Shown here in pieces: positions 28,857 through 42,392 of a stretch of DNA of 64,000 bases (positions within the stretch are counted from its first letter, which is position 1; every line of letters starts with the position of its first letter). This stretch comes from Afipia sp. Lineage in GTDB: Bacteria; Pseudomonadota; Alphaproteobacteria; Rhizobiales; Xanthobacteraceae. The notes below the pieces were generated by a model. It was not told the origin of the DNA. It saw only the letters and a list, made by a program, of their open reading frames with translations, and ran no database searches. A program made the translations under genes and the position numbers. The stretch lies in the NCBI GenBank assembly GCA_017474385.1, contig JAFVHU010000138.1, positions 21,859-85,858 of the forward strand, in the 5' to 3' direction.

Positions 28857-30037
28857 CCCAGGCCGTTATCGTTTCCACCGCACGCACCCCGATCGGCAAA
28901 GCCTATCGCGGCGCTTTCAACAACACCGAAGGCGCGACGCTGCTCGGCCACGCGATCGAGCATGCCGTGAAGCGCGCCGGCATCGACGGCGCGGAAATCG
29001 AGGACGTGGTGATGGGCGCTGCCATGCAGCAGGGCGCCACCGGCGGCAATATCGCGCGCAAGGCCGCGCTCCGCGCCGGTCTGCCGGTGTCGGTTGCCGG
29101 CACCACCATCGACCGCCAGTGCGCTTCCGGCCTTCAGGCCATCGCGCTTGCCGCGCGTTCGGTGATCTACGACGGCGTCGAGATCACGGTTGCCTGCGGC
29201 GGTGAATCGATCAGCCTCGTGCAGAACGAGCACGCCAACAAGTTCCACGCCGTCGATCCTGAACTGGTGAAGATCAAGGGCGACGTCTATATGGCGATGC
29301 TCGACACCGCCGAAGTGGTGTCGAAGCGCTACGGCATTTCGCGCGAGAAGCAGGACGAATACTCGCTGGAGAGCCAGCGCCGCACCGCTGCTGCCCAGCA
29401 GGGTGGCCGCTTCAAGGAAGAGATCGCGCCGATGACCACCAAGATGGCGGTCGCCGACAAGGTCACCAAGGAGATTTCGTTCAAGGACATCACCCTGTCG
29501 CAGGATGAAGGTCCGCGTCCGGAAACCACTGCTGACGGTCTCGCAAGCCTGAAGCCGGTGCGTGAAGGTGGCACCATCACCGCCGGCAACGCCAGCCAGC
29601 TCTCGGACGGCGCCAGCGCCGCCGTGATCATGAGCGACAAGATGGCCTCCAGGAAGGGCCTCAAGCCGCTCGGCATTTTCCGCGGCTTCGTTTCGGCCGG
29701 CTGCGAGCCGGATGAAATGGGCATCGGCCCCGTGTTCGCGATTCCGCGCCTCCTGGAGCGTCACAACCTCAAGATCGACGACATCGATATCTGGGAACTG
29801 AACGAAGCCTTCGCGGTGCAGGTGATCTATTGCCGCGACAAGCTCGGCATCGATCCTGAGAAGCTCAATGTCAACGGCGGCTCGGTTGCGGTCGGCCATC
29901 CCTACGGCATGACCGGTTCGCGTCTGGCAGGCCATGTGCTGGTCGAAGGCCGTCGCCGCAAGGCGAAGTACGGCGTGGTCACGATGTGCGTCGGCGGCGG
30001 CATGGGCGCTGCCGGCCTGTTCGAAATCCTGCAGTAA
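28853..30037 (+). CDS. pimB: Thiolase (acetyl-CoA C-acyltransferase)
   Basis: This is a 394-aa thiolase that cleaves 3-ketoacyl-CoA with CoA and releases acetyl-CoA. The nucleophile Cys90 lies in DRQCASGLQAIA, His349 in VAVGHPYGMTGSR and the second Cys379 in TMCVGGGMGAAGL, so all three catalytic residues are present. Translation is coupled to pimA by a four-base overlap. A strong hairpin follows the gene. Confidence 0.94.
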   Translation: MTQAVIVSTARTPIGKAYRGAFNNTEGATLLGHAIEHAVKRAGIDGAEIEDVVMGAAMQQGATGGNIARKAALRAGLPVSVAGTTIDRQCASGLQAIALAARSVIYDGVEITVACGGESISLVQNEHANKFHAVDPELVKIKGDVYMAMLDTAEVVSKRYGISREKQDEYSLESQRRTAAAQQGGRFKEEIAPMTTKMAVADKVTKEISFKDITLSQDEGPRPETTADGLASLKPVREGGTITAGNASQLSDGASAAVIMSDKMASRKGLKPLGIFRGFVSAGCEPDEMGIGPVFAIPRLLERHNLKIDDIDIWELNEAFAVQVIYCRDKLGIDPEKLNVNGGSVAVGHPYGMTGSRLAGHVLVEGRRRKAKYGVVTMCVGGGMGAAGLFEILQ

Positions 30038-30048
30038 GCATCGCACGG

Positions 30049-30084
30049 CCGGCCCGTTCTCTCTGTTCAGAGAGGACGGGCCGG
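30049..30084 (+). other. Strong hairpin between pimB and pimC
   Basis: CCGGCCCGT-T-CTCTCT pairs with AGAGAG-G-ACGGGCCGG (15 base pairs around one mismatch) with a four-base loop. There is no U-tract, so it may be a partial attenuator or an RNA-stability element that sets the ratio of pimFAB to pimCD message. The rest of the 186-base gap shows nothing clear until the pimC ribosome site. Confidence 0.6.
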
Positions 30085-30223
30085 AAAGCGTCCGGACGTA
30101 AGGGCACTCGAATCTTTTGACTGCCGAATTGCCTCCCGCCTGTGCCGGTCTACAATCACCGGACAGAACAAGAGGCCGAAATCCCGGACTGTTATTTCCA
30201 GTCAGACTCCAAGGAGGACCCCC

Positions 30224-31411
30224 GTGGATCTCAATTTCACCCAGGAAGAAAACGCATTTCGCGACGAAGTGAGGAAGTTCTTCCGCGAAAGCATTCCGCC
30301 CGCGATGCACAAGAAGCTGATCGACGGCGGTCATCCGAGCAAGGACGACATCATCACGTGGACGCGCATCCTTCACAAGAAGGGCTGGGCCGTTCCGCAT
30401 TGGCCGAAGGAACATGGCGGCACCGGCTGGTCGCCTGCCAAGCAGCACATCTACCTTGAAGAATTGCAGGCAACTCCAGCGCCGTCGCCGTTGCCGTTCG
30501 GCGTCAACATGGTCGGCCCGGTGATCTACACCTTCGGCAACGAAGAGCAGAAGAAGTATTACCTGCCGCGCATCGCCAACCTTGACGACTGGTGGTGTCA
30601 GGGCTTCTCCGAGCCCGGCTCCGGTTCCGACCTCGCCTCGCTCAAGACCACCGCGAAGCGCAAGGGCGACGTCTATGTCATCAACGGCCAGAAGACCTGG
30701 ACCACGCTTGGCCAGCATGCTGACTGGATTTTCTGCCTGTGCCGCACCAATCCGGAAGCGAAGAAGCAGGAGGGCATCTCATTCATCCTGATCGACATGA
30801 AGTCGCGCGGCATCACCGTGCGCCCGATCCAGACCATCGACGGCGGCTTTGAGGTCAACGAAGTGTTCTTCGACGACGTCGAAGTGCCGGTCGCCAATCT
30901 GGTCGGTCAGGAAAACAAGGGCTGGGATTACGCCAAGTTCCTGCTCGGCAACGAGCGCACCAACATCGCCCGCGTCGGTATGTCCAAGGAGCGCATCCGC
31001 CGCGTTCGCGAACTGGCGTCGAAGGTCGAGGCCAACGGCAAGCCGCTGATCGAGGACGATCGTTTCCGCGAGAAGCTTGCTGCCACCGAGATCGAACTCA
31101 AGGCGCTGGAACTGTCGGTGATGCGCGTCATCGCCAACGAGACCAAGAACGGCAAGGGCAAGCCGGACCCGGCCTCCTCGATCCTCAAGATCAAGGGCTC
31201 CGACATCCAGCAGACCATTTCCGAACTGCTGGTCGAGGTCGCTGGCCCCTTCGCGACGCCGTATCTTCCGGAAGAAGGCATCGGCAACGAGGAAGCGGGC
31301 TGGGAGTCGCACACCGCTCCGCACTACTTCAACTACCGCAAGGTCTCGATCTACGGCGGGTCCAACGAGATCCAGCGTGGCATCATCGCGAAGGCGGTGC
31401 TGGGACTTTAA
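30224..31411 (+). CDS. pimC: Acyl-CoA dehydrogenase, large-type subunit
   Basis: This is a 395-aa flavoprotein that oxidises acyl-CoA to enoyl-CoA. Family blocks are WPKEHGGTGWSPAKQHIYLEE, CQGFSEPGSGSDLASLKTTA, INGQKTWTTLGQHADW and the C-terminal SIYGGSNEIQRGIIAKAVLGL. The YEGT position that carries the base in many dehydrogenases is YGGS here, so the base must lie elsewhere or catalysis is shared with PimD. The start is GTG with AAGGAGG seven bases upstream. It probably forms a complex with PimD. Confidence 0.9.
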   Translation: MDLNFTQEENAFRDEVRKFFRESIPPAMHKKLIDGGHPSKDDIITWTRILHKKGWAVPHWPKEHGGTGWSPAKQHIYLEELQATPAPSPLPFGVNMVGPVIYTFGNEEQKKYYLPRIANLDDWWCQGFSEPGSGSDLASLKTTAKRKGDVYVINGQKTWTTLGQHADWIFCLCRTNPEAKKQEGISFILIDMKSRGITVRPIQTIDGGFEVNEVFFDDVEVPVANLVGQENKGWDYAKFLLGNERTNIARVGMSKERIRRVRELASKVEANGKPLIEDDRFREKLAATEIELKALELSVMRVIANETKNGKGKPDPASSILKIKGSDIQQTISELLVEVAGPFATPYLPEEGIGNEEAGWESHTAPHYFNYRKVSIYGGSNEIQRGIIAKAVLGL

Positions 31412-31415
31412 CGGC

Positions 31416-31512
31416 TGACATTCCGGGTCGCGCGAAAGCGCGAACCCGGAATCTCCATCAAGACTTGCTGTCTGGGTTCCGGGTCTGCGCGTAGCGCGCA
31501 TCCCGGAATGAC
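31416..31512. repeat. Double-hairpin repeat inside the pim operon
   Basis: ATTCCGGGT...ACCCGGAAT surrounds GCGCG/CGCGC, and a second hairpin GTTCCGGGT...ATCCCGGAAT follows. The outer ends read TGACATTCC and GGAATGACG. It is built like the elements at 9938, 35902 and 42260 and lies in the 145-base gap between pimC and pimD, so it may weaken cotranscription. Confidence 0.75.
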
Positions 31513-31556
31513 GGGCCTGGTCATCAAGCGAATGCTTCGAGCACAGGGATTGTAAA

Positions 31557-32696
31557 ATGGATTTTGATTTGTCCGAGGAGCAGCGTCTCCTGAAAGACAG
31601 CGTCGACGGGCTGCTGGCTAATTCGTATGATTTCGAGCAGCGCAAGAAATACGCCGCCGAAAAGGACGGCTGGAGCCGTCAGGTCTGGAGCAAGCTTGCG
31701 GAGCAGGGCCTGCTGGGCCTGCCGTTCTCGGAAGACGATGGCGGCTTTGGCGCAGGCGCGGTGGAAACCGCGCTCGTGATGGAATCGCTCGGCCGCTCGC
31801 TCGTTCTTGAACCATACCTGACCACGGTGGTGATCGGCGGCGGTTTCCTCCGCCACGGCGCATCCGCCGAGCAGAAGGCCGCGCACATTCCATCGATCAT
31901 CGACGGCAGCAAGACGCTGGCGTTCGCGCAAATCGAGAAGAATTCGCGTTACAATCTCGCGGATGTCTCGACCACCGCCAAGAAGAAGGGTGACGGCTGG
32001 GTCATCGACGGCGAGAAGTTCGTCGTGCTGCACGGCGACAGCGCCAACACCTTGATCGTGACCGCGCGCACCTCCGGCGGCCAGCGTGATCGCGACGGCA
32101 TCGGCGTATTCCTGGTGCCGGCCAACGCCAAGGGCGTCAGCATCAAGGGCTACGCCACGCAGGACAGCATGCGCGCGGCCGACATCCGGTTCGAAGGCGT
32201 TGAGGTCGGCAAGGACGCCTTGCTCGGCGATCCGGCCAAGGGTCTTGCGCTGGTCGAGCGCGTCGTCGACGATGCACGCATCGCGATGTGCTCCGAGGCC
32301 GTCGGCGCGATGGAAGAGTCGCTCAAGATCACCGTCGAGTACCTCAAGACCCGCAAGCAGTTCGGCGTTGCCATCGGCAACTTCCAGGCGCTGCAGCATC
32401 GTGCATCCGATATGTTCGTGAACCTGGAGCAGGCGCGCAGCATGGCGCTGTTCGCTGTGGTGGCGACCGATCTTCCGGAGTCCGAGCGCGCAACGGCGGT
32501 CGCGGCTGCCAAGGTGCAGGTCGGCAAGTCGTCGAAGTTCGTCGGTCAGCAGTCGATCCAGCTTCACGGTGGTATCGGCATGACCATGGAGGCTCAGATC
32601 GGCCACTACTTCAAGCGGCTGTCGATGATCGAGAATTCGTTCGGCGACACCGACTATCACCTGCGCCGGGTCGCGGCGGCAGGCGCGCTGGTCTGA
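31557..32696 (+). CDS. pimD: Acyl-CoA dehydrogenase, small-type subunit
   Basis: This is a 379-aa acyl-CoA dehydrogenase homologue. It starts MDFDLSEEQRLLKDSVDGLL and has the C-terminal block QLHGGIGMTMEAQIGHYFKRL, typical of the partner chain in heteromeric (alpha2beta2) dehydrogenases. The middle domain is shorter than in PimC (FAQIEKNSRYNLADVSTTAKKKGDGWVIDGEK). It should work with PimC in the first oxidation of pimeloyl-CoA or a similar acyl-CoA. The ribosome site is modest (AGGGA). The operon seems to end here. Confidence 0.9.
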   Translation: MDFDLSEEQRLLKDSVDGLLANSYDFEQRKKYAAEKDGWSRQVWSKLAEQGLLGLPFSEDDGGFGAGAVETALVMESLGRSLVLEPYLTTVVIGGGFLRHGASAEQKAAHIPSIIDGSKTLAFAQIEKNSRYNLADVSTTAKKKGDGWVIDGEKFVVLHGDSANTLIVTARTSGGQRDRDGIGVFLVPANAKGVSIKGYATQDSMRAADIRFEGVEVGKDALLGDPAKGLALVERVVDDARIAMCSEAVGAMEESLKITVEYLKTRKQFGVAIGNFQALQHRASDMFVNLEQARSMALFAVVATDLPESERATAVAAAKVQVGKSSKFVGQQSIQLHGGIGMTMEAQIGHYFKRLSMIENSFGDTDYHLRRVAAAGALV

Positions 32697-32704
32697 TGCC
32701 TCTT

Positions 32705-32825
32705 CAACCTCTCCCCGTTTACGGGGAGAGGTCGGATCGCTCTTGCGATCCGGGTGAGGGGCTTCTCGCCCTTGCAGGATTTTGCCTCTCACCCCAACCC
32801 TCTCCCCGCGAGCGGGGAGAGGGAG
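32705..32825. repeat. Intergenic palindromic repeat, family A, copy 3
   Basis: This is the third copy of the CTCTCCCCG element, with the GGATCG/CGATCC second stem as in the copy at 4924. It occupies the space between pimD and glpK and probably ends the pim transcript. The remaining 100 bases before glpK hold only its ribosome site. Confidence 0.85.
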
Positions 32826-32929
32826 CACATTGTGCTCGCATCGGCGATTGATGCTCGCCTTGACGCGCGCCCTTGCAATCGCTTTGTTTGCGTTTCGAAA
32901 CCAAAACGAAAAGAATTCGAGGAAACGGC

Positions 32930-34438
<1,509 letters not shown>

Positions 34439-34518
34439 TGGATCGCGCTGAATCTCTTGCCAATCGGGTGCCTAGCCGGGTGTAATCGCGGTCGCAATTT
34501 CGCGGCGGAGATCACCTG

Positions 34519-35145
34519 ATGAACCTGATCGGCCAATACGATTCTCCCTTTGTGCGGCGGGTCGCGCTCGCGCTGCGGTTCTATGGCATTCCGTTCGAAC
34601 ACACGCCATGGTCGACCTTCGGCGATGCGGAGAAGATCGCGCTCTACAATCCGCTGATGCGCGTGCCGACGCTGGTGCTGGACGACGGCGAAGTATTGAT
34701 CGAGAGCACGGCCATCCTGGATTATCTCGACGAGATTTCTGGTCCTTCACGCGGGCTGATCCCCGATTGCGGTCATGTCCGGCGCGAGGTGTTGCACATC
34801 TGCGCCCTTGCCACCGGCCTCGGTGACAAGGCGGTGAGCCTGCTTTACGAGCGTGTGCTGCGCGGTGAGGAGTCCAAGCGCTGGGTCGAACGTTGCCGGT
34901 CGCAGATCGCGGGCGTGCTTTCTGGCCTTGAGGAAGACCGCGCGCGGCACAAGACGCGATACTGGTTCGGCGACAACATCACCCACGCCGACATCGCGGT
35001 GGCCTGCGTGATCCGTTTCACGCGGGAAGCCCACGCCGGACTGTTCGACGCGGCGCGCTATCCCGCGCTCAATCGCCACGCGGAGACTTGCGAAGCGTTG
35101 CAGCCGTTTCAGGATATCGTGCAGCCGCTGGCGCCGCCGAGCTGA
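34519..35145 (+). CDS. Glutathione S-transferase family protein
   Basis: This is a 208-aa GST-fold protein. Residues 1-80 have the thioredoxin-like domain: MNLIGQYDSPFVRRVALALR with a Ser/Tyr in the usual catalytic zone, RVPTLVLDDGEVLIESTAIL with the cis-Pro and the Glu-Ser glutathione-binding pair, and LDYLDE. The helical C-terminal domain includes WFGDNITHADIAVAC, the conserved N-capping box. It follows glpK by 80 bases on the same strand. The substrate is unknown. Confidence 0.87.
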   Translation: MNLIGQYDSPFVRRVALALRFYGIPFEHTPWSTFGDAEKIALYNPLMRVPTLVLDDGEVLIESTAILDYLDEISGPSRGLIPDCGHVRREVLHICALATGLGDKAVSLLYERVLRGEESKRWVERCRSQIAGVLSGLEEDRARHKTRYWFGDNITHADIAVACVIRFTREAHAGLFDAARYPALNRHAETCEALQPFQDIVQPLAPPS

Positions 35146-35153
35146 CATGCCGA

Positions 35154-35184
35154 AGCAGTGGCCGGATTGGCTCCGGCCACTGCT
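35154..35184. terminator. Bidirectional terminator between GST and secreted protein
   Basis: AGCAGTGGCCGG and CCGGCCACTGCT form a perfect 12-bp stem with a seven-base loop, followed by CGTTTGTTG on the plus strand. It separates two convergent genes. Confidence 0.8.
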
Positions 35185-35210
35185 CGTTTGTTGAGACTGC
35201 GATCAGAGCG

Positions 35211-35747
35211 TTACTGACAGATGTTCCGTGTGCCCTTGATGAAGGTGCCCGGCTGACACGCGAAGCCGTTTCGCGCGGCGTAGTTCGGCGATTGCGGCAT
35301 GGCGACGCCGTTATAGTTGTAGGTGTCTACATAGCCCGGACCATAGGCGTAGCTGTCCCGATAATACGGTCCGCCGAACGGTGCAGTTGCGATTGCGCCT
35401 GCGGTTCCGACAGCCGTCGCTGCGACGGCGCCTGCGGTTCCTACTGCGCCGGCGGCAACGGCTCCCGGCCAGAAGCCGCCGCGGTTGTCCCAGCCTTGGT
35501 TGTTCCAGTCGCCGCGATTATCCTGAGCGGCCGAGCGCATATAGGCCCCGTCACGGCTCTGCACACGGGCATGGTGCCTCATATGCTTGGTCTGCTTGGA
35601 ACTGTGCTTCATCGGCTTGATCTGTTTGGCTTTGTCGGCCTTGCCTTGCATCGCGGAGCGCGGCTTTGCCGTGTCCTGCGCGAGCGCGGGTGTGGCGACC
35701 AGAGCGGTTACAGCCGCAGCAGCGGCGAAAAAGCTCACCTTGTTCAT
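35211..35747 (-). CDS. Hypothetical exported protein (178 aa)
   Basis: No known domain is recognised. Residues 1-23 form a signal peptide (MNKVSFFAAAAAVTALVATPALA before QDTAK). Next comes a Lys/His-rich basic region (about 25-62), an Asn/Trp/Gly stretch (RGDWNNQGWDNRGGFW), a low-complexity Ala/Gly/Val hydrophobic segment with two copies of AVGTAGA, and a Tyr-rich C-terminus with two Cys (about 163 and 177) that could form a disulfide. The ribosome site is AAGGAGAG. It is probably periplasmic or envelope-bound. Confidence 0.7.
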   Translation of the reverse strand: MNKVSFFAAAAAVTALVATPALAQDTAKPRSAMQGKADKAKQIKPMKHSSKQTKHMRHHARVQSRDGAYMRSAAQDNRGDWNNQGWDNRGGFWPGAVAAGAVGTAGAVAATAVGTAGAIATAPFGGPYYRDSYAYGPGYVDTYNYNGVAMPQSPNYAARNGFACQPGTFIKGTRNICQ

Positions 35748-35901
35748 GGTCTCTCCTTTTGTGAGGTTGAGGGCTGGCGGCGCTTCAACGTCTCATGGAG
35801 AAGGCAGTTCCGGGCTTCACCATAATTGATGTCACACGCGCGTGAGATGAGTTCCATCGCGCGATGTTGTGATGAGGAGTGGGCAGTGTGCCATACATAG
35901 C

Positions 35902-36003
35902 GTCGTCCCCGCGAAAGCGGGCCATAGCCATTCAGTTTCGATAAAATTTGAACGTGCCTTGCCTGGGCTACCAGAGCATGGGTCCCGCTTTCGCGGGGAC
36001 GAC
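35902..36003. repeat. Long-armed palindromic repeat (GTCGTCCCCGCG type)
   Basis: The perfect 20-base arms at 35902-35921 and 35984-36003 each hold an internal hairpin (CCCGCGAAAGCGGG type). The 62-base middle is AT-richer and shows nothing else. It lies upstream of the secreted-protein gene and downstream of metH, so it sits between two minus-strand genes. Confidence 0.8.
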
Positions 36004-36024
36004 ACTCGTGAGACTGTCGCAGCT

Positions 36025-39876
<3,852 letters not shown>

Positions 39877-39880
39877 GGGA

Positions 39881-40792
39881 TCACGCGGCTTTCTGCGCAC
39901 CGCTGGGACGAATTCCCAAAAGGTGGCTGATGGCGAACACAAGATCCGCACGGTTCATCGTATAAAAATGAAAATTCTCGACGCCATGCTTGGCGAGTTT
40001 CTGCACCTGACCGGCGGCAACGGTGGCCGCGACCAGACGGCGCGTATCTGCATCGTCGTCGAGGCCTTCGAATTTTGCCGACAGCCATTCCGGCATGGAT
40101 GCGCCGGCGCGCTTGGCGAAATTGGAAGCCATCTTGAAGTTCTGCACCGGCAGGATTCCCGGAACGATCGGAATCGTAATGCCGGCGGCGCGGACGCGGT
40201 CGAGATAGCGAAAATAGAGATCGTTATCGAAAAAGAACTGGGTGATGGCGCGGGTCGCCCCGGCATCGACCTTGGCTTTCAGCGCGTCGATGTCGGCATC
40301 GAGGGTCGCGCTTTCGGGATGCTTCTCGGGATACGCCGAGACGCTGACTTCCATATCGGGATGATGCCGCTTGATGCTGGCGACGAGTTCGGCGGAGCTT
40401 TGATAGCCGTCGGGATGCGCGGTGTAGGCGCTGCCGATACCGCTTGATGGATCGCCGCGCAGCGCCACGATATGGCGAACGCCGACGTCATGATAGCGCG
40501 CGACAACGTCGTCGATATCCGCCTTGGTGGCGTCGACGCAGGTCAGATGCGCAGCGGGCGTGAGTTTGGTCTCAGAGAGGATGCGCGCGATGGTCGAATG
40601 GGTGCGTTCGCGAGTCGAGCCACCGGCGCCGTAGGTCACCGAGACAAAGTTCGGCGTCAGCGGTGCAAGCCGGTTGATGACCTCCCAGAGATTGCGCTCC
40701 ATCTCTTCCGTCTTGGGCGGGAAGAACTCGAAGGAAATCGCCGGACGTTTTTGCCCCTGCGATCCGGCCGGGGCGGTTGCTTCGCTCGTCAC
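39881..40792 (-). CDS. metF: Methylenetetrahydrofolate reductase
   Basis: This is a 303-aa flavoenzyme that makes 5-methyltetrahydrofolate, the substrate of the adjacent MetH. Motifs are [12 protein letters not shown] with the catalytic Glu, [39 protein letters not shown] and [22 protein letters not shown] place the start at a GTG ([10 protein letters not shown]) preceded by GAGAAG; the frame continues 67 codons further but that part is not family sequence. It leads metF-metH. Confidence 0.93.
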   Translation of the reverse strand: MTSEATAPAGSQGQKRPAISFEFFPPKTEEMERNLWEVINRLAPLTPNFVSVTYGAGGSTRERTHSTIARILSETKLTPAAHLTCVDATKADIDDVVARYHDVGVRHIVALRGDPSSGIGSAYTAHPDGYQSSAELVASIKRHHPDMEVSVSAYPEKHPESATLDADIDALKAKVDAGATRAITQFFFDNDLYFRYLDRVRAAGITIPIVPGILPVQNFKMASNFAKRAGASMPEWLSAKFEGLDDDADTRRLVAATVAAGQVQKLAKHGVENFHFYTMNRADLVFAISHLLGIRPSGAQKAA

Positions 40793-41228
40793 GCTTCTCA
40801 ACTCCACATCTCGATGGCGGTGCGCGGGCCGGATTGGGCAGCGGCTTCCGCGGATTCGGTGCGCCTTCATTCCGCCCTTTGGGCCGGACTTTGTCACCGT
40901 TTCGCCTTTACGGACCAAAATAAGCGAAACACGGCGTTTCCGACAGCCCATCCATCGGGCTTTTGATGTGGGAAATTGCCCAATATGTCCCATTTATCGA
41001 AAGGGAGAAAGCGCTTAACGAGGCCGATGAACGCAATAATTCAGCGGTTTTGGCGAAATTACCCATGATTTTTGGGTCTTTGCGACTGAATCATCCAGTA
41101 AGTAGTGGGCAGATTTCTTCAGTTGCAACCAACTTGTCATATAGCTGCCCACCGACATTTAACAACCCGGCGGGTGGCATGCCGTGGCGGCGCGTTGTCA
41201 GGCGCAGGCGAGTGACTAATTTGGCTCC
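40793..41228. other. 436-base intergenic region upstream of metF and of the LLM oxidoreductase
   Basis: I see no gene here. It holds short hairpins (TCCGCCCTTTGGGCCGGA at about 40871, AGCCC...GGGCT at about 40945), the palindrome-like TGGGAAATTGCCCA (40969-40982), and an 8-base inverted repeat GTGGGCAG/CTGCCCAC spaced by 32 bases (41105-41152). The part near 41000-41160 is AT-richer and probably contains the promoters for both directions. I could not match it to SAM-II, SAH or cobalamin riboswitch consensus. Confidence 0.5.
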
Positions 41229-42248
41229 ATGACCCCGCTTTCCGTTCTCGACCTTTCGGTCGTCACCACCGGCACCAGGCCTTCCCAGTCGCTGCGCAAC
41301 AGCATCGATCTGGCGAAGCATGCCGATCGCCTCGGCTACACGCGCTACTGGCTGGCCGAACATCACAGCCTCTCGTCGGTCGCGAGCCCCGCGCCTGAGA
41401 TCATGATCGGACAGATCGCAGCGGCGACGCAGCGCATTCGTGTCGGCTCCGGCGGCGTGATGCTGCCGAACCACGCGCCGCTAATGGTCGCCGAGCGTTT
41501 CAAGATGCTGGAGGCGCTGTTTCCAGGCCGCATCGATCTCGGTCTTGGCCGTGCGCCCGGCACCGATCAAACGACCATGCATGCGCTGCGTCAGCGGTTC
41601 GATCCGCGCGGCGGCGACGACTTTATCGAGCGGCTGATCGAACTGACTCTGTGGGAGACGCGCAACTTCCCCGAAGGCCATCCCTACAACAACGTGATCG
41701 CGATGCCGGACGACGCGCCGTTGCCGCCGATCTGGCTGCTGGGATCGAGCGACTACAGCGCGCAGCTCGCGGCACAGGTCGGCATGGGTTTCGCCTTCGC
41801 GCATCATTTCGCCTCGCACGACGCGGCCGACGCGATGATTCATTATCGCGCCCATTTCAAGCCGTCGAACTGGCGCGAGACGCCGTATGCCATTCTGGCG
41901 ATTGCCGTGATCATGGCCGAGACCGATGAAGAGGCGGACCGGCTGGCATCGTCGGCCGATCTTAATCGCCTGCTGCGTGACCGCGGCCAGTATCGTCCGC
42001 TGCCGAGCATCGAGGAGGCGCAGGCCTATCCGTATTCCGACGCCGAGCGCGCCAGCATTGCGCGCAACCGCTCGCGGTTGTTCGTCGGTTCACCGCAGAC
42101 GGTGATGGAGAAGATCACGCCGCTGATCGAGACCTGCAAAGCCGACGAGGTGATGGTGATCATCGCGACCTACGATCACGATGCGCGCAAGCGCTCGTAC
42201 AGCCTGCTGGCGGACGCGTTCGGGATCGACCGGCAGGCGGCGGCCTGA
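41229..42248 (+). CDS. LLM-class (luciferase-like) flavin oxidoreductase
   Basis: This is a 339-aa TIM-barrel flavin-dependent enzyme of the MsnO8/YhbW-like group. Signatures are the N-terminal LSVLDLSVVTTGTRPSQSL, the AEHHS motif in RYWLAEHHSLSSVASPAPE, GSGGVMLPNHAPLMVAERFKMLEALFPGRIDLGLGRAPG and WLLGSSDYSAQLAA. Members use FMN or F420; the YhbW group is presumed to use FMN. Its substrate is unknown. It stands alone, with a weak ribosome site, and ends before a palindromic repeat. Confidence 0.88.
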   Translation: MTPLSVLDLSVVTTGTRPSQSLRNSIDLAKHADRLGYTRYWLAEHHSLSSVASPAPEIMIGQIAAATQRIRVGSGGVMLPNHAPLMVAERFKMLEALFPGRIDLGLGRAPGTDQTTMHALRQRFDPRGGDDFIERLIELTLWETRNFPEGHPYNNVIAMPDDAPLPPIWLLGSSDYSAQLAAQVGMGFAFAHHFASHDAADAMIHYRAHFKPSNWRETPYAILAIAVIMAETDEEADRLASSADLNRLLRDRGQYRPLPSIEEAQAYPYSDAERASIARNRSRLFVGSPQTVMEKITPLIETCKADEVMVIIATYDHDARKRSYSLLADAFGIDRQAAA

Positions 42249-42259
42249 AAACACCAGAC

Positions 42260-42343
42260 TGTCATTGCCGGACTTGACCCGGCAATCCATCTTCTTTCAA
42301 AGAAATTTTTCAGATGGATGCGCGGGTCAAGCCCGCGCATGAC
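42260..42343. repeat. Double-hairpin repeat after the LLM gene
   Basis: TTGCCGG...CCGGCAA forms the first hairpin and GCGCGGG...CCCGCGC the second, with GTCAT and ATGAC at the outer ends. The middle is AT-rich. It separates the convergent LLM and pheA genes and can act as a terminator in both directions. Confidence 0.75.
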
Positions 42344-42392
42344 GAATGCAAATATGGCTCGTCCCGGCCATGACGCGGAGGCAATTTCCAGC

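Noticed and set aside
28814-30718. Long open frame on the minus strand opposite pimB and pimC (634 codons).
   Set aside because: It covers two certain genes on the other strand and has no ribosome site or recognisable domain.
40793-40993. Longer MetF start with about 67 extra residues.
   Set aside because: The added part is not MetF-like, is very basic, and would make the protein longer than the family; the GTG at 40792 has a ribosome site.
40793-41100. SAM-II or SAH riboswitch upstream of metF.
   Set aside because: The short hairpins present do not contain the conserved cores that I know for these RNAs.
41105-41152. Inverted repeat GTGGGCAG...CTGCCCAC as an operator for the LLM gene.
   Set aside because: The arms are only 8 bases and 32 bases apart; such a repeat is easily found by chance in GC-rich DNA.
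40963-41232. Possible 89-aa gene between metF and the LLM oxidoreductase.
   Set aside because: It has no ribosome site, no domain and a low-complexity Arg-rich end, and it overlaps the LLM start.
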